From Bacteroidales bacterium M6 (GTDB lineage Bacteria; Bacteroidota; Bacteroidia; Bacteroidales; Muribaculaceae): 64,000 nucleotides of DNA. Shown piece by piece: positions 18,479 to 28,169 of the stretch. The stretch covers positions 8,546 to 72,545 of the forward strand of contig LUJQ01000061.1 of assembly GCA_001689485.1 (NCBI GenBank), given 5' to 3'. The notes under the pieces were generated by a model. It saw nothing but the letters and a program-made list of their open reading frames with translations. It was not told the origin of the DNA and made no database searches. Each line of letters starts with the position of its first letter. Position 1 is the stretch's first letter. Made by a program: the position numbers and the translations under genes.

Positions 18479-20605
18479 ATGGACAAAAACACTATCTACG
18501 GCATGCTCATGATGGGGCTTGTAATCTTCGGATTCATGTACCTCAACAAGGGCGACCAGGAAAAAATACAGCAACAGCTCCAGGAGCAGGCCGAACAGCA
18601 ACAGGCACGCGAAGCCCGCGAGGCAGAGCAATCGCTGATTGTCGACTCCATCTCCCCGGCCGAGCTGGCAGGCATACCGGCTATAATGCGACAAGTAGGC
18701 ACAACCGCATCCGAAGGTGCCGAATACCCCATCACTTACAGCAACAAAAACGTTGCACTGAGCTACGACGGCGCAACTGTGACCGGGACTGTCCGCGGTG
18801 CCGACACGACTCTCACATTCGAAGCCGTGGCCGCATCGCAGTTCGGCGATGACCTGTCGCTCGAAAACCGGCGCACAGCCATAGGCAACCTCCGTTCGGC
18901 ACTATCCGACGCCGACCGCTACCGTGGGTTCGCACGCCACCTCAACGGCGAAGAGAAGCTTGTAACCCTCAAAAACGACGTCCTGAGCCTTGACATCTCC
19001 ACCCATGGCGGAAACATCGCTCGCGCAACCCTGCTCGACTATTTCAACTACCTCCCCAAGCCCGGCACCAACGAAATCGACACGACCCATGTCGACGTAT
19101 GGCAGCTGAACGAGGCGAATTATAACTTTATCCTCACTTCCGCAACACAGCGCTTCGACACCGGCAACTTCTATTTCACACCCGAAGTTGTCAACGACTC
19201 CACGGTGATGATGAAACTCGACCTTGGAAAGGGAGCGATGTGGGCACTGCGCTACACCCTCCCGCAAGGATCATATGTAGTGAAGATGGATGTGGTGCAA
19301 CAGCGCATGGAAAGTGTAATACCCCCAAGCGTGGCCACAGTAGAGATGCAGTGGCACCAGCACATGGGGCGCAACGAGCAGGGACGAGTCTTCGAGGAAC
19401 GCAACTCCGGCATATACTATAAATATGTGGGCGACACCCCCGACGACATATCTGCACAGGGCGACCACTCCGAAACCCTCAAGCAACGCCTTAAATGGAT
19501 TGCCTTCAAAAACCAGTTCTTCTCGTCGGTGATGATTCCCCGCACCCACTTCGTGGCTGCCGAAGTCGAATCGAAGGACCTCAAACATGAACCCGGCTTC
19601 GTGAAAGACCTCACCGCCAAAACCACCATGGATTATAACTCCACGGCTGAAACACCCGTGAGCATCGACATCTTCATCGGCCCCAACCTCTACCCCCTAC
19701 TGTCGAAACTCGACAAACAGATCGACCCCGACACAGCCGAGAACCTCGACCTCACACGCCTCATCCCCCTGGGATGGTCGGTGTTCCGTTGGATAAGCAC
19801 GCTGATAATCATCCCCGTGTTCACATTCCTGAGCCAGTTCATATCCAACTACGGCATCATAATCCTGCTGCTCACAATCTTCATCAAGGTCATCCTCTTC
19901 CCGCTGACATACAAAAGCCTTGTGTCGCAGGCAAAAATGCGCCTCCTGGCACCCGAGATAAAGGAAATCAACGAAAAATATCCCGGTCAGGAAAACGCCA
20001 TGACCCGAAACCAGAAAACCATGGCGCTCTACTCGCGTGCCGGTGCCAGCCCCTTCTCAGGCTGTGTCCCCATGCTGTTGCAGATGCCGATACTCATCGC
20101 CATGTTCTGGTTCTTCCCATCATGCATCGAACTCAGGGGTGAATCATTCCTGTGGGCCAAGAACCTCGCCGCACCCGACGTGATTTTCACACTCCCCTTC
20201 ACCATACCCTGGTTCGGTAACCACGTGAGCCTGTTCTGCCTTCTGATGACCGTGACCAACATCATCTATACACGCATCAACATGCAGAACCAGCCATCGT
20301 CAAGCTCGATGCCCGGCATGAAATGGATGATGTACCTCATGCCTGTGATGTTCCTGTTCATATTCAACGACTATGCATCCGGCCTGAGCTACTACTACTT
20401 CCTTTCACTGCTCATCACCATCGTGCAGACCTATATTTTCCGTGCATGCGTCAACGAAGACAAGATGCGCGCCCGAATGATGGCCAACGCCGCCAAGCCC
20501 AAAAAGAAATCAGGCTTCATGGCACGCCTTGAGGAAGCACAGCGCCAGCAACAGGCAATGCTCCGCGAGCAGCAGAAAAAGAACTCCAAAGGAGGGCGCC
20601 GGTAA
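18479..20605 (+). CDS. yidC: Membrane protein insertase YidC
   Basis: This 708-residue insertase helps Sec-dependent and Sec-independent proteins enter the inner membrane. An N-terminal helix (DKNTIYGMLMMGLVIFGFMYL) is followed by a Gln/Glu-rich linker and a large periplasmic beta-domain (about 80-400). The conserved C-terminal insertase core has five helices (about 430-640) with PLTYKSLVSQAKMRLLAPEIKEI and SGCVPMLLQMPILIAMFW. The tail is basic and Gln-rich, as expected for ribosome contact. It follows pyrG closely. Confidence 0.95.
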   Translation: MDKNTIYGMLMMGLVIFGFMYLNKGDQEKIQQQLQEQAEQQQAREAREAEQSLIVDSISPAELAGIPAIMRQVGTTASEGAEYPITYSNKNVALSYDGATVTGTVRGADTTLTFEAVAASQFGDDLSLENRRTAIGNLRSALSDADRYRGFARHLNGEEKLVTLKNDVLSLDISTHGGNIARATLLDYFNYLPKPGTNEIDTTHVDVWQLNEANYNFILTSATQRFDTGNFYFTPEVVNDSTVMMKLDLGKGAMWALRYTLPQGSYVVKMDVVQQRMESVIPPSVATVEMQWHQHMGRNEQGRVFEERNSGIYYKYVGDTPDDISAQGDHSETLKQRLKWIAFKNQFFSSVMIPRTHFVAAEVESKDLKHEPGFVKDLTAKTTMDYNSTAETPVSIDIFIGPNLYPLLSKLDKQIDPDTAENLDLTRLIPLGWSVFRWISTLIIIPVFTFLSQFISNYGIIILLLTIFIKVILFPLTYKSLVSQAKMRLLAPEIKEINEKYPGQENAMTRNQKTMALYSRAGASPFSGCVPMLLQMPILIAMFWFFPSCIELRGESFLWAKNLAAPDVIFTLPFTIPWFGNHVSLFCLLMTVTNIIYTRINMQNQPSSSSMPGMKWMMYLMPVMFLFIFNDYASGLSYYYFLSLLITIVQTYIFRACVNEDKMRARMMANAAKPKKKSGFMARLEEAQRQQQAMLREQQKKNSKGGRR

Positions 20606-20673
20606 CCGGCGCACCTCCTCCCCTCCGGGGGATACATCCCTGTGCAACATAACCGAAACACCATTCACACCCT

Positions 20674-21369
20674 ATGAAACGACTGCTCAACCTCTGCATA
20701 GCCATCATTGCAACAACAATCGGCGCCACAGCCCAGACAAACAATGTTGTCGGTGCGGCACAATTCAACCGCTATGCAGCAGAGAACAAGGCCGTTCCGC
20801 CCAGACAGAAGGATGAAAAACGCGTAGTGTTCATAGGCAACTCCATCACCGAATTCTGGAACCACACCCACCCTGAATTCTTCACCCGGAACGGCTACAT
20901 AAACCGAGGCATCGCGGGGCAGACCTCCTACACTCTGCTGCTACGTTTCCGTGCCGACGCCATCGACCTCGACCCCACGACAATCGTGCTCGGAATCGGG
21001 TGCAACGACATCGCCGTCAACGACGGCGCCCCCTACGACGAAGACCGCACCTATGCCAACATCGTAACCATGGCCGAACTTGCCAAGGCACACGGCATCA
21101 AAATAGTGCTGACCACCATCCTCCCGGCCGCGTCATTCCCCTGGCGCCCCGAAATTACCGATGCACCCGATAAAATCGAGAACCTCAACAAGCGCATCCG
21201 TGCATATGCAACCGCCCACTCAATCCCGTTTGCCGACTATTACACCCCGATGGTACACCCCGGCGACCGCGCCCTCCCCGTCACCTTTTCCGACGACGGC
21301 GTACACCCCAACGCCTCCGGCTACACCATAATGGAACCCGTCATCCACTCCATCCTGACAAAACTATGA
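20674..21369 (+). CDS. Secreted SGNH/GDSL-family hydrolase
   Basis: The 231-residue protein has a signal peptide (first 20 residues, ending ATAQ) and the SGNH blocks: FIGNSITEFW with the catalytic Ser near residue 57, GIAGQTSY, GIGCNDI with the oxyanion Asn, and DDGVHPNASGY with the catalytic Asp and His. These enzymes act as esterases or deacetylases on lipids or sugars; many in Bacteroidetes deacetylate polysaccharides. It lies 68 bases after yidC and just before the polysaccharide locus. The substrate is unknown. Confidence 0.87.
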   Translation: MKRLLNLCIAIIATTIGATAQTNNVVGAAQFNRYAAENKAVPPRQKDEKRVVFIGNSITEFWNHTHPEFFTRNGYINRGIAGQTSYTLLLRFRADAIDLDPTTIVLGIGCNDIAVNDGAPYDEDRTYANIVTMAELAKAHGIKIVLTTILPAASFPWRPEITDAPDKIENLNKRIRAYATAHSIPFADYYTPMVHPGDRALPVTFSDDGVHPNASGYTIMEPVIHSILTKL

Positions 21370-21484
21370 ACGGCCTGGACAAGCGCCATCATTCCGTTTG
21401 CAACCTCCTTAGGAGCAGAAACATCTGATTTCAGCCCACCTCCTACATCCCGTTATTCCGCTATTCGAAAAAGGTCATTCCCCT

Positions 21485-22483
21485 ATGCAAAAGCCAGCCA
21501 CCGATACTCCCGCCATATCCGTTCTAATCCCGGTCTACAACGTCGAGCGGTTCCTGCCGCGCTGCCTCGACTCCGTGCTGGCACAGACCTTCACCGACTT
21601 CGAGGTAATCTGTGTCAACGACGCCTCCCCCGACACCTCCGCCGTAATCCTCGCCGCCTACGCCGCATCCGACCCCCGCATCCGCATCATCACCCACCCC
21701 TCCAACCTCGGGCCGATGAAAGCCCGGGAAACCGCATATAGCAATGCCACCGGCTCCTATCTCTTTTTTCTCGATGCTGACGACGACCTGCCAAAGAATT
21801 CATTGGCCGTCCTGTATGATGCAGCAATAAAGGACAATTCCGAGATTACAGTAGGAAACATGTGCCTGACCAACGATATAGGCAAAAAGACCATACAGGA
21901 ACGGGCCAAACGGGCAGGCTCGACCTACCTCACCTATCTTGACTCCCTCTTACATTGGAATACCCCGTCGCTATGCGGTTCGTTATTTCACCGTAGATTA
22001 TTCAGCCAGATAAATCCCCAGGCACTCTCACAGCAATTATTCTCCGAGGACAGATTGTTGCTCGTTGAAATACTGACACGTTGCAAGCCTTCGATAAAAC
22101 CCGTTTGCAAAACGACCTATATATATCGTCAAAACCCGGAATCCAGCACACACCGTAAATTGACCGAAGCAGATGTGGCATCTCAGTTCAAGGTCCTAGG
22201 CATATGCCATGACCTCATAAGCAAGAATGCCCCGTCATTATCATCGGCAAACGACCGTTTTATCGCATTAAGCATATGCGAGTTTGCTGAAAAAGGATTT
22301 CGGAAAGAATTTCTTGAGAATATCGATGCACGCACTCGCAAGTTCATAAATTTCACCGAAATGAAACAACTTGTAGGCATAGGGCGTACCCTGCATACAC
22401 ATCTTTGCCTCAATATCCGGCACTATAGCATCCTTGCCCATAAGCTTCATCTTTTACTTTGGAAATCAAAAGGAATTATCTGA
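21485..22483 (+). CDS. Family 2 glycosyltransferase
   Basis: The 332-residue protein starts with the GT-A fold of family GT2: ISVLIPVYNVERFLPRCLDSVLAQTF, VICVNDASPDTS and the nucleotide-sugar DXD motif FLDADDD near residue 100. It adds a sugar from a nucleotide donor to a growing polysaccharide on the cytoplasmic side. The first third is G+C-rich like the backbone, whereas from about base 21780 the sequence turns visibly more AT-rich like the rest of the polysaccharide locus. This hints at a recombination boundary within the gene. The next glycosyltransferase starts one base after its stop codon. Confidence 0.88.
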   Translation: MQKPATDTPAISVLIPVYNVERFLPRCLDSVLAQTFTDFEVICVNDASPDTSAVILAAYAASDPRIRIITHPSNLGPMKARETAYSNATGSYLFFLDADDDLPKNSLAVLYDAAIKDNSEITVGNMCLTNDIGKKTIQERAKRAGSTYLTYLDSLLHWNTPSLCGSLFHRRLFSQINPQALSQQLFSEDRLLLVEILTRCKPSIKPVCKTTYIYRQNPESSTHRKLTEADVASQFKVLGICHDLISKNAPSLSSANDRFIALSICEFAEKGFRKEFLENIDARTRKFINFTEMKQLVGIGRTLHTHLCLNIRHYSILAHKLHLLLWKSKGII

Positions 22484-22484
22484 C

Positions 22485-23531
22485 ATGATACCTGAAAATA
22501 TAAGCTCCCATATCATTGTGGCAGGCATTGACTACCACGGAAAAGGTGGTGTTTCCACAGTTATATCATGTCAGAAAGATATGATGGAAACTTTCAATTT
22601 CCTGAAACTTCAACAACCCGGATGGCGCAAATACGTGCTGCCCTTTGTAGCCGTGCTGAAAGCATTCCGATATCTGCCGACACGCTATAAGATTGTACAT
22701 ATCCATTCCGCCTCATACTCCGACTTCTACCGCAGCGGCATCTTCGTATTACTCTTCAAATTATTCAGAAAAAAAGTCATACTGCACATTCATGGAGCGG
22801 AATTTGAGAAATTCCATGCGCACAATCCTCGCTCAGTCAACTATATCTGCCACAAGGCCGATATGTTGGTAACTGTATCGAATTATTTCGTAAACTTCCT
22901 GAAACGAGTGAATCTGAACGACAATGTGGCACTTCTGCATAACAGTATTCCCTCTATAATAGCTAAAACGAATAACAACTGCACCCATCCCGATACCATA
23001 ATATTATCCTATTTCGGTGTTATAACCGGCCGCAAAGGCATATTCGAGGTACTTGAAGCAATCGCAATATGTAAAAACAGGCTGCATACAAATATCGAAT
23101 TCCATATCGGGGGCAATGGAGAAATTGACCGCATGCATGATACCATCAGCCGCTTAGGACTACAGGATACGGTTATCTACGATGGTTGGTTAGGTGAGAA
23201 TGAGAAAAAACAGCTCCTTGAGAAATCCGACATATTCATCCATCCGTCCTATTTTGAATCATTCGGAATCTCGATTCTGGAAGCAATCGGCCACGGGATA
23301 CCGGTCATAACAACCGCCGTAGGGGGCATCACAGACCTAGTAACCGATAGATTTAACGGCATTGTGGTAGAACCGGGGAATGTAGAACAGATTGCAGAAG
23401 CCATAATCTACCTTGCAAATCATCCCGAAGAAAGACTTCGCCTCGGGGCGAATGCAAGCAAACATGCCGCAAACTTCTGTCATGAAAAAATTGTAGAAAA
23501 ATTACAAGATATATACAACACGCTCCTGTAA
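22485..23531 (+). CDS. Family 4 glycosyltransferase
   Basis: The 348-residue protein has the GT-B fold of family GT4: GGVSTVI near the N-terminus, HIHSASYSDFYRSGIF, ILHIHGAEFE, and the donor-binding half with SYFGVITGRKGIFEVLEAI, IHPSYFESFGISILEAIGHGIPVI and the E-x7-E motif around it. It is an inverting-acceptor, retaining-type sugar transferase of polysaccharide assembly. The ATG at 22485 follows the previous stop by one base; a longer frame overlaps that gene out of frame. The base composition is AT-richer than the housekeeping genes around the locus. Confidence 0.88.
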   Translation: MIPENISSHIIVAGIDYHGKGGVSTVISCQKDMMETFNFLKLQQPGWRKYVLPFVAVLKAFRYLPTRYKIVHIHSASYSDFYRSGIFVLLFKLFRKKVILHIHGAEFEKFHAHNPRSVNYICHKADMLVTVSNYFVNFLKRVNLNDNVALLHNSIPSIIAKTNNNCTHPDTIILSYFGVITGRKGIFEVLEAIAICKNRLHTNIEFHIGGNGEIDRMHDTISRLGLQDTVIYDGWLGENEKKQLLEKSDIFIHPSYFESFGISILEAIGHGIPVITTAVGGITDLVTDRFNGIVVEPGNVEQIAEAIIYLANHPEERLRLGANASKHAANFCHEKIVEKLQDIYNTLL

Positions 23532-23612
23532 CAGGATATGGCACAAAATGCTTGAATCCGCAAACTCGACCATGCCATTACGGCATAGAGGCAACATCAC
23601 GGCTGCCCTGCG

Positions 23613-24266
23613 CTATGGCAATAAATCGTTATCAAGACGATAGATAACCTCATCAACCTCTTTACGGGTTCTCCCTTCCACATCAAGCGAGGGGTTGAAC
23701 TCCACAAGGTCAAATGACACAACCTTATTACGCCTGAATGCCTCCGATAAAACATTCATTGCTTCATCAAGCATAAGTCCATCAGGTTCTGGCACATCTG
23801 TGCCAGGCGCAACCGCAGGGTCTAGCACATCGACGTCGAAACTTATATGAAGGTTCTCAGACCCATTCAAATAGTCAGGATATTCCCTTGACATTTTCAG
23901 GTTATCGCCATGCGCATCAATATAAAGGCATTGTGGATTATCAACAGCATTCAGGACACCTGACAACGACCCCCAACTCAAAACATGGTCACCACCGGCG
24001 ATAAACGGGAAATGACCATGATTTAAAGAATGTGCCACTACATCACGTAACCGACAGCAAGCATGGCAAATCCCGGTTATATACGGCAATAAATCATCTC
24101 CGGCAACAGCATAGGCCCACGACTCACAAGGAATGTCGCCCAAATCGTTCCATTTATGCAACCGGGAGGATCCAAACACTATGTCTCGGATTTCCTCCGT
24201 GCCACGCTCAACTCCCGAACGTCAGCATCCCAGGTTCATCGGCATCCCTATAAAATCAATTTCCAT
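23613..24266 (-). pseudogene. Broken arginase/agmatinase-family gene
   Basis: Arginase-family motifs are present but the gene is damaged. Reading from the ATG at 24266-24264 gives MEIDFIGMPMNLGC, then an in-frame TGA at 24224-24222, then RSGVERGTEEIRDIVFGSSRL in the same frame. The motif normally continues through an Asp exactly where the stop lies. Downstream are GGDH, DAHGD and SFDVDVLDPAVAPGTDVPEPDG, which hold the manganese ligands. The segment that should separate DAHGD from SFDVDVLDP (usually about 80-100 residues, with the GNxHG motif) is reduced to about 20. Two independent lesions argue for a decayed gene. It lies 18 bases after the ATP-grasp gene on the same strand. Confidence 0.82.
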
Positions 24267-24284
24267 ACCTCGACAATCCGCTAA

Positions 24285-25268
24285 CTATAGATACTCCCGG
24301 GGAATATCATTTATCTGCCGCTGCCCTGAAAGGTCTATGCTTTCCCCCATATGAAGCACATTCTCCCCATAAGTCCCTATGAAGAAATCGAAACCGGGCG
24401 TAAAAGTCAATTCACCAAAAACTATACCTCGTGATGTGTCATATAGGTCGACACGCACAAACGGGAACGGTTTTGCCAGTTTGTTTGCCAAATTCACCAT
24501 CTCCTTGAGCCGTTTTGGCTTACGAACAGTTTTCCCACATTGCTGCTTTTCCCAGGGAAGAAGTTCCATATCCAGATTATAGTACTGGTCAAGCCATGTG
24601 TGATTTTTAATATCCCGCTCCCCGATAGCATTGATTACGACAGGGCTTCCATTTATACACATAAATTTATAATCATCCAACGGGGCGGCAAAGTCGCCTT
24701 CTGCATTTGAAAGGAACTCTTCTATAATCAGCCTTGGTTTTATCCCGGTGTAATGCGGCTGCCCCAGACGTTCGCCATATGGGTCATGCATGCTCTTCGA
24801 CATGGCATTATAAACTTCAGCAAGGTCACAATCCTTTTTTGAAGAAATAACGCGTACTCCTTCCGAGCCTCCGCTATGACTTGTTTTCACTACACACTGC
24901 CGGGGCAAAAGAGCCACAAAATCATCAAACGCCGGAAGTTCGTCAAGTACATGATACACCTTAGGCAAATATTCTTCCAACCCAAGCCCTGCGATATAAT
25001 CGCGCACCGCGACTTTATCGGTCAGCCTTCTCCATTGGCTGACGTCGGTGGCATATTCCATCCAAAGGAACTTTTCACATAAAGTTTTCGGAGGCCAAAG
25101 ATTTAACTCTCTCCCGAAATAAAGCTTATGAAGCCTGTTGAAACGACGCAAAGGATGCTTCCTTATCTGTTTCTCCAAACGTTTTTTTACAAAATTTTTA
25201 ATCGGAGAGGCTATTTTCAAAAGCAATTTGTTATTCTGAATCCAGTAAAAGAGCTGATATTGTAGCAT
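24285..25268 (-). CDS. TupA-like ATP-grasp protein of polysaccharide synthesis
   Basis: The 327-residue protein matches the TupA-type ATP-grasp family: LHKLYFGRELNLWPPKTLCEKFLWMEY, LTDKVAVRDYIAGLG, CVVKTSHSGGSEGVR as the nucleotide-binding loop, PRLIIEEFL, DYKFMCINGSP and FVRVDLYDT followed by GELTFTPG. Family members lie in capsule and teichuronopeptide loci and are thought to ligate an amino acid or acid group to a sugar chain. This gene has its own promoter on the minus strand, divergent from the pyruvyl-transferase operon. The arginase-family remnant lies directly downstream. Confidence 0.87.
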   Translation of the reverse strand: MLQYQLFYWIQNNKLLLKIASPIKNFVKKRLEKQIRKHPLRRFNRLHKLYFGRELNLWPPKTLCEKFLWMEYATDVSQWRRLTDKVAVRDYIAGLGLEEYLPKVYHVLDELPAFDDFVALLPRQCVVKTSHSGGSEGVRVISSKKDCDLAEVYNAMSKSMHDPYGERLGQPHYTGIKPRLIIEEFLSNAEGDFAAPLDDYKFMCINGSPVVINAIGERDIKNHTWLDQYYNLDMELLPWEKQQCGKTVRKPKRLKEMVNLANKLAKPFPFVRVDLYDTSRGIVFGELTFTPGFDFFIGTYGENVLHMGESIDLSGQRQINDIPREYL

Positions 25269-25323
25269 TAGGGATATTTAGACTATGTGCCTGTTGTGCA
25301 CAGACACCACTTCCATTATTTCA

Positions 25324-25331
25324 CAAAGTTA
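25324..25331 (-). promoter_or_regulatory. -7 promoter box of the ATP-grasp gene
   Basis: On the minus strand the sequence reads TAACTTTG, matching TAnnTTTG, 55 bases before the ATP-grasp start codon. Confidence 0.65.
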
Positions 25332-25468
25332 CACATTTTTCATATGACGGGCAAACAGGACAATGCCTATACCTGACAGATAAGCAAATATTCCGCCGAC
25401 ATCATTGTGATGATGCATCATGCATGATTTCCATTCCATAAAAATTTTCAGACACGGCATAAAAGCAC

Positions 25469-25476
25469 TATCTTTG
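25469..25476 (+). promoter_or_regulatory. -7 promoter box of the pyruvyl transferase-Wzx operon
   Basis: TATCTTTG matches TAnnTTTG, 60 bases before the ATG at 25537. It makes an earlier in-frame ATG at 25420 unusable, which fixes the gene start. Confidence 0.65.
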
Positions 25477-25536
25477 CATACGGAAGTAACCAGCACACCC
25501 ACTTGTAATGAATTGGTGCAGACCGGCATTATTGCA

Positions 25537-26628
25537 ATGAAAGCAGGCATCGTAACACAACCCTTAAAAAATAATTTCGGTGGAATTATCCAAAATTTCG
25601 CCCTGCAGGAGACTCTGCGGGCTTTGGGGCATGAACCGGTAACTATATGTGTTGCCCAAGTTTATGAACCACTCTCGCTTCGAGAACGTATCGCACCCTT
25701 TGTGCGCTGGTTAAAATTGATGCCCTACCTTCCGGGGGGCAACATGTGTAACTTTTTCAGAACTGCACATACAGGCCAACGCCGCAATCTATCGGAATTC
25801 ACCGATACATATATCTCCACCATCTCCATACCAAGATATGCCGTGCCGCCAGGAATCAACGCCTTGATTTGCGGTAGCGACCAAATATGGAGACCGAAGT
25901 ATAATGCCTGCATCGAGGATATGTATTTCAGGTTCGCCGAAACCGCCGACATTGTGAGAATATCATATGCTGCATCATTCGGCACCGACCGCTGGGAATA
26001 TTCCGAATCGCAGACTTTGGAGTGTGCCCGTTTAATCGAACTGTTCGATTACGTCTCCGTCAGGGAAAAATCAGGAGCCGAACTATGTCGCAGACACCTT
26101 GGGCATCATGCCGAATGGGTGGCAGACCCTGCATTGCTGCTTGACGCAGAACAATATGGCAGGCTCTGCACCAGCATCCCGGTTTCAACCACCCCCTATA
26201 TCGGCAGCTACCTTCTCGACCCCGACAAATCCAGGCTGAAGATACTATCCGGTTTAAGAAAACATCTACATATCCCGGTACACGATTGCAACCCTGCATC
26301 CGCATCCATGGAAGAATGGCTGGCCATGTTCCGCGATGCAGATTTCGTGGTCACCGACTCCTTCCACGGAACCATATTCTCTATAATATTTCGTAAGCCA
26401 TTTATTACAATCGCCAATCCGGTCAGAGGCAATGCCCGGTTGAAATCATTGTTAGAACCATTAGGACTATATGACCGTATGACTGATTCAACAAATGAGG
26501 CCCAAAGAATTGCCGCCGCCCCAATCAATTGGAACACAGTTGAGACGCGTCTTAATGCATTCCGTTCGAAATCAATCAACTTCTTAAAAGAATCCCTGTC
26601 AAAACACGATAAGACCAGTCAACCGTGA
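25537..26628 (+). CDS. Polysaccharide pyruvyl transferase family protein
   Basis: The 363-residue protein begins MKAGIVTQPLKNNFGGIIQNFALQETLRALGH, the usual N-terminus of the polysaccharide pyruvyl transferase family, and continues with ICGSDQIWRPKYN, ISYAASFG, VSVREKSGAELCRR, WVADPALLLD and VVTDSFHGTIFSIIF. These proteins transfer pyruvate from phosphoenolpyruvate to a sugar as a ketal, adding negative charge to the polysaccharide. It heads the plus-strand operon, and its stop overlaps the Wzx GTG start by four bases. Confidence 0.9.
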   Translation: MKAGIVTQPLKNNFGGIIQNFALQETLRALGHEPVTICVAQVYEPLSLRERIAPFVRWLKLMPYLPGGNMCNFFRTAHTGQRRNLSEFTDTYISTISIPRYAVPPGINALICGSDQIWRPKYNACIEDMYFRFAETADIVRISYAASFGTDRWEYSESQTLECARLIELFDYVSVREKSGAELCRRHLGHHAEWVADPALLLDAEQYGRLCTSIPVSTTPYIGSYLLDPDKSRLKILSGLRKHLHIPVHDCNPASASMEEWLAMFRDADFVVTDSFHGTIFSIIFRKPFITIANPVRGNARLKSLLEPLGLYDRMTDSTNEAQRIAAAPINWNTVETRLNAFRSKSINFLKESLSKHDKTSQP

Positions 26629-28145
26629 ACCAAATCAAAATCGGGGCAGCACTAAACTATGTCATTATCGGGCTAAACACACTCGTAGGACTGCTATATA
26701 CCCCCTACATGCTGCGAATGCTGGGACAGAACGACTACGGCCTATATTCGCTCGTGGCATCAGTCATAGCATATCTGACCATTCTCGACTTCGGATTCGG
26801 AAACGCCATAATCCGCTACACCGCGAAGTTCCGTGCCGAACGCAAGCAACGCGAGCAATGGGAAATGTTCGGCATGTTCCTAATAGTCTACTCTGTCATA
26901 GGGCTGATAGCATTCGCCGGAGGCTTGGCATTATACTACAATGTCGATACCCTTTTCGACCGCACCATGACCGCAGCCGACACATCACAGGCTCGCATAA
27001 TGATGCTGCTCCTTACCCTTAACCTGCTGGTTACATTCCCACTCAGCATATTCGGTTCCATCATAACTGCATATGAAAACTTTATCTTCCAGCGGGGAGT
27101 GAACATAATCCGCATCATATTGTCAACCGCCGTTATGATAGCCATGCTGGCCATCGGGTTCAAAGCTATAGCGCTGGTGGTGGTGCAAACCGTATTCAAC
27201 ATCCTGGTATTGGTCATAAACTATCTCTATTGCCGACGGAAACTACGTATCAAAGTGTGGTTCGGGCGTTTCAACTGGCCGTTTCTCCGCGAAATATCGC
27301 TCTATTCATTTTGGATTTTTCTCAATGCAATAATGGACAGGATTTATTGGGGTACCGGCCAGTTTGTGCTCGGCACAACTGCAGGCACGGCAGCAGTTGC
27401 GGTTTTTTCCGTAGCAATCCTTCTGCAGCAGATGTATATGACATTCTCCACATCCATCTGCAGCGTCCTTCTTCCGAAAGTCACTGCAATGGTTGCAAAT
27501 GAAAAATCCGATAAAGAACTCTCCGACCTCTTCATCCGCATGGGACGCTTCCAGTGTATTGTCATGGCATTCGTGCTTTCAGGCTTCATGGTGTTCGGAA
27601 ACGGGTTCATAAATGTGTGGGCCGGTGCAGAATACCATCAATCATATCTGATTACCTGCATTTTTTTCATCACATTGTTTGTCCCACTGATTCAAAACAC
27701 AGGCATAACCATCCTCCAGGCTCGGAACCAAATGAAATTCCGCTCACTACTCTACCTTGCCATATCCACGATAAGCCTGGCAATGCAGATTATATTCTCA
27801 CGCCATTGGGGTGCAATCGGATGTGCCGTAGCCATCGGAGGAGCCCTTATTGCCGGGCAATGGATTATAATGAACATCTATTACGCCAAATCACAACGCC
27901 TTAATATAGCACGTTTTTGGCATGATATAGGAAAGATGATGGTAATCCCGGTAATCTTTACAACATCAGGCCTCCTTACATGTCATTTTGTCGACTATAC
28001 AAAGATTTGCCACCTCATTTTGGGAATGCTTCTGTTTTCAATTATGTATATCCCTGCATTTTGGAAATTCAGCATGAATCAGGACGAACGCCGCACACTG
28101 GCAGCCCCTGTAAACGCACTGATCACACGCCTCAAGAAGCATTAG
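26625..28145 (+). CDS. Wzx-like oligosaccharide flippase
   Basis: The 506-residue integral membrane protein has about 12-14 hydrophobic helices and no large soluble domain. It starts NQIKIGAALNYVIIGLNTLVGLLYTPYMLRMLG, typical of the polysaccharide-biosynthesis (MATE-like) flippase family that moves lipid-linked repeat units across the inner membrane. The GTG start overlaps the previous stop (GTGA), so translation is coupled. A Wzx in the same locus as Wzc, Wza and a Wzy-like protein identifies a Wzx/Wzy-type assembly system. Confidence 0.9.
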   Translation: MNQIKIGAALNYVIIGLNTLVGLLYTPYMLRMLGQNDYGLYSLVASVIAYLTILDFGFGNAIIRYTAKFRAERKQREQWEMFGMFLIVYSVIGLIAFAGGLALYYNVDTLFDRTMTAADTSQARIMMLLLTLNLLVTFPLSIFGSIITAYENFIFQRGVNIIRIILSTAVMIAMLAIGFKAIALVVVQTVFNILVLVINYLYCRRKLRIKVWFGRFNWPFLREISLYSFWIFLNAIMDRIYWGTGQFVLGTTAGTAAVAVFSVAILLQQMYMTFSTSICSVLLPKVTAMVANEKSDKELSDLFIRMGRFQCIVMAFVLSGFMVFGNGFINVWAGAEYHQSYLITCIFFITLFVPLIQNTGITILQARNQMKFRSLLYLAISTISLAMQIIFSRHWGAIGCAVAIGGALIAGQWIIMNIYYAKSQRLNIARFWHDIGKMMVIPVIFTTSGLLTCHFVDYTKICHLILGMLLFSIMYIPAFWKFSMNQDERRTLAAPVNALITRLKKH

Positions 28146-28169
28146 CTATCCTCATCTAACATAGGCCAT

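Noticed and set aside
24222..24224. Selenocysteine codon in the arginase-family gene
   Set aside because: No selenocysteine insertion structure is apparent and the expected residue is Asp; the gene also lacks its middle segment, so a nonsense lesion is simpler.
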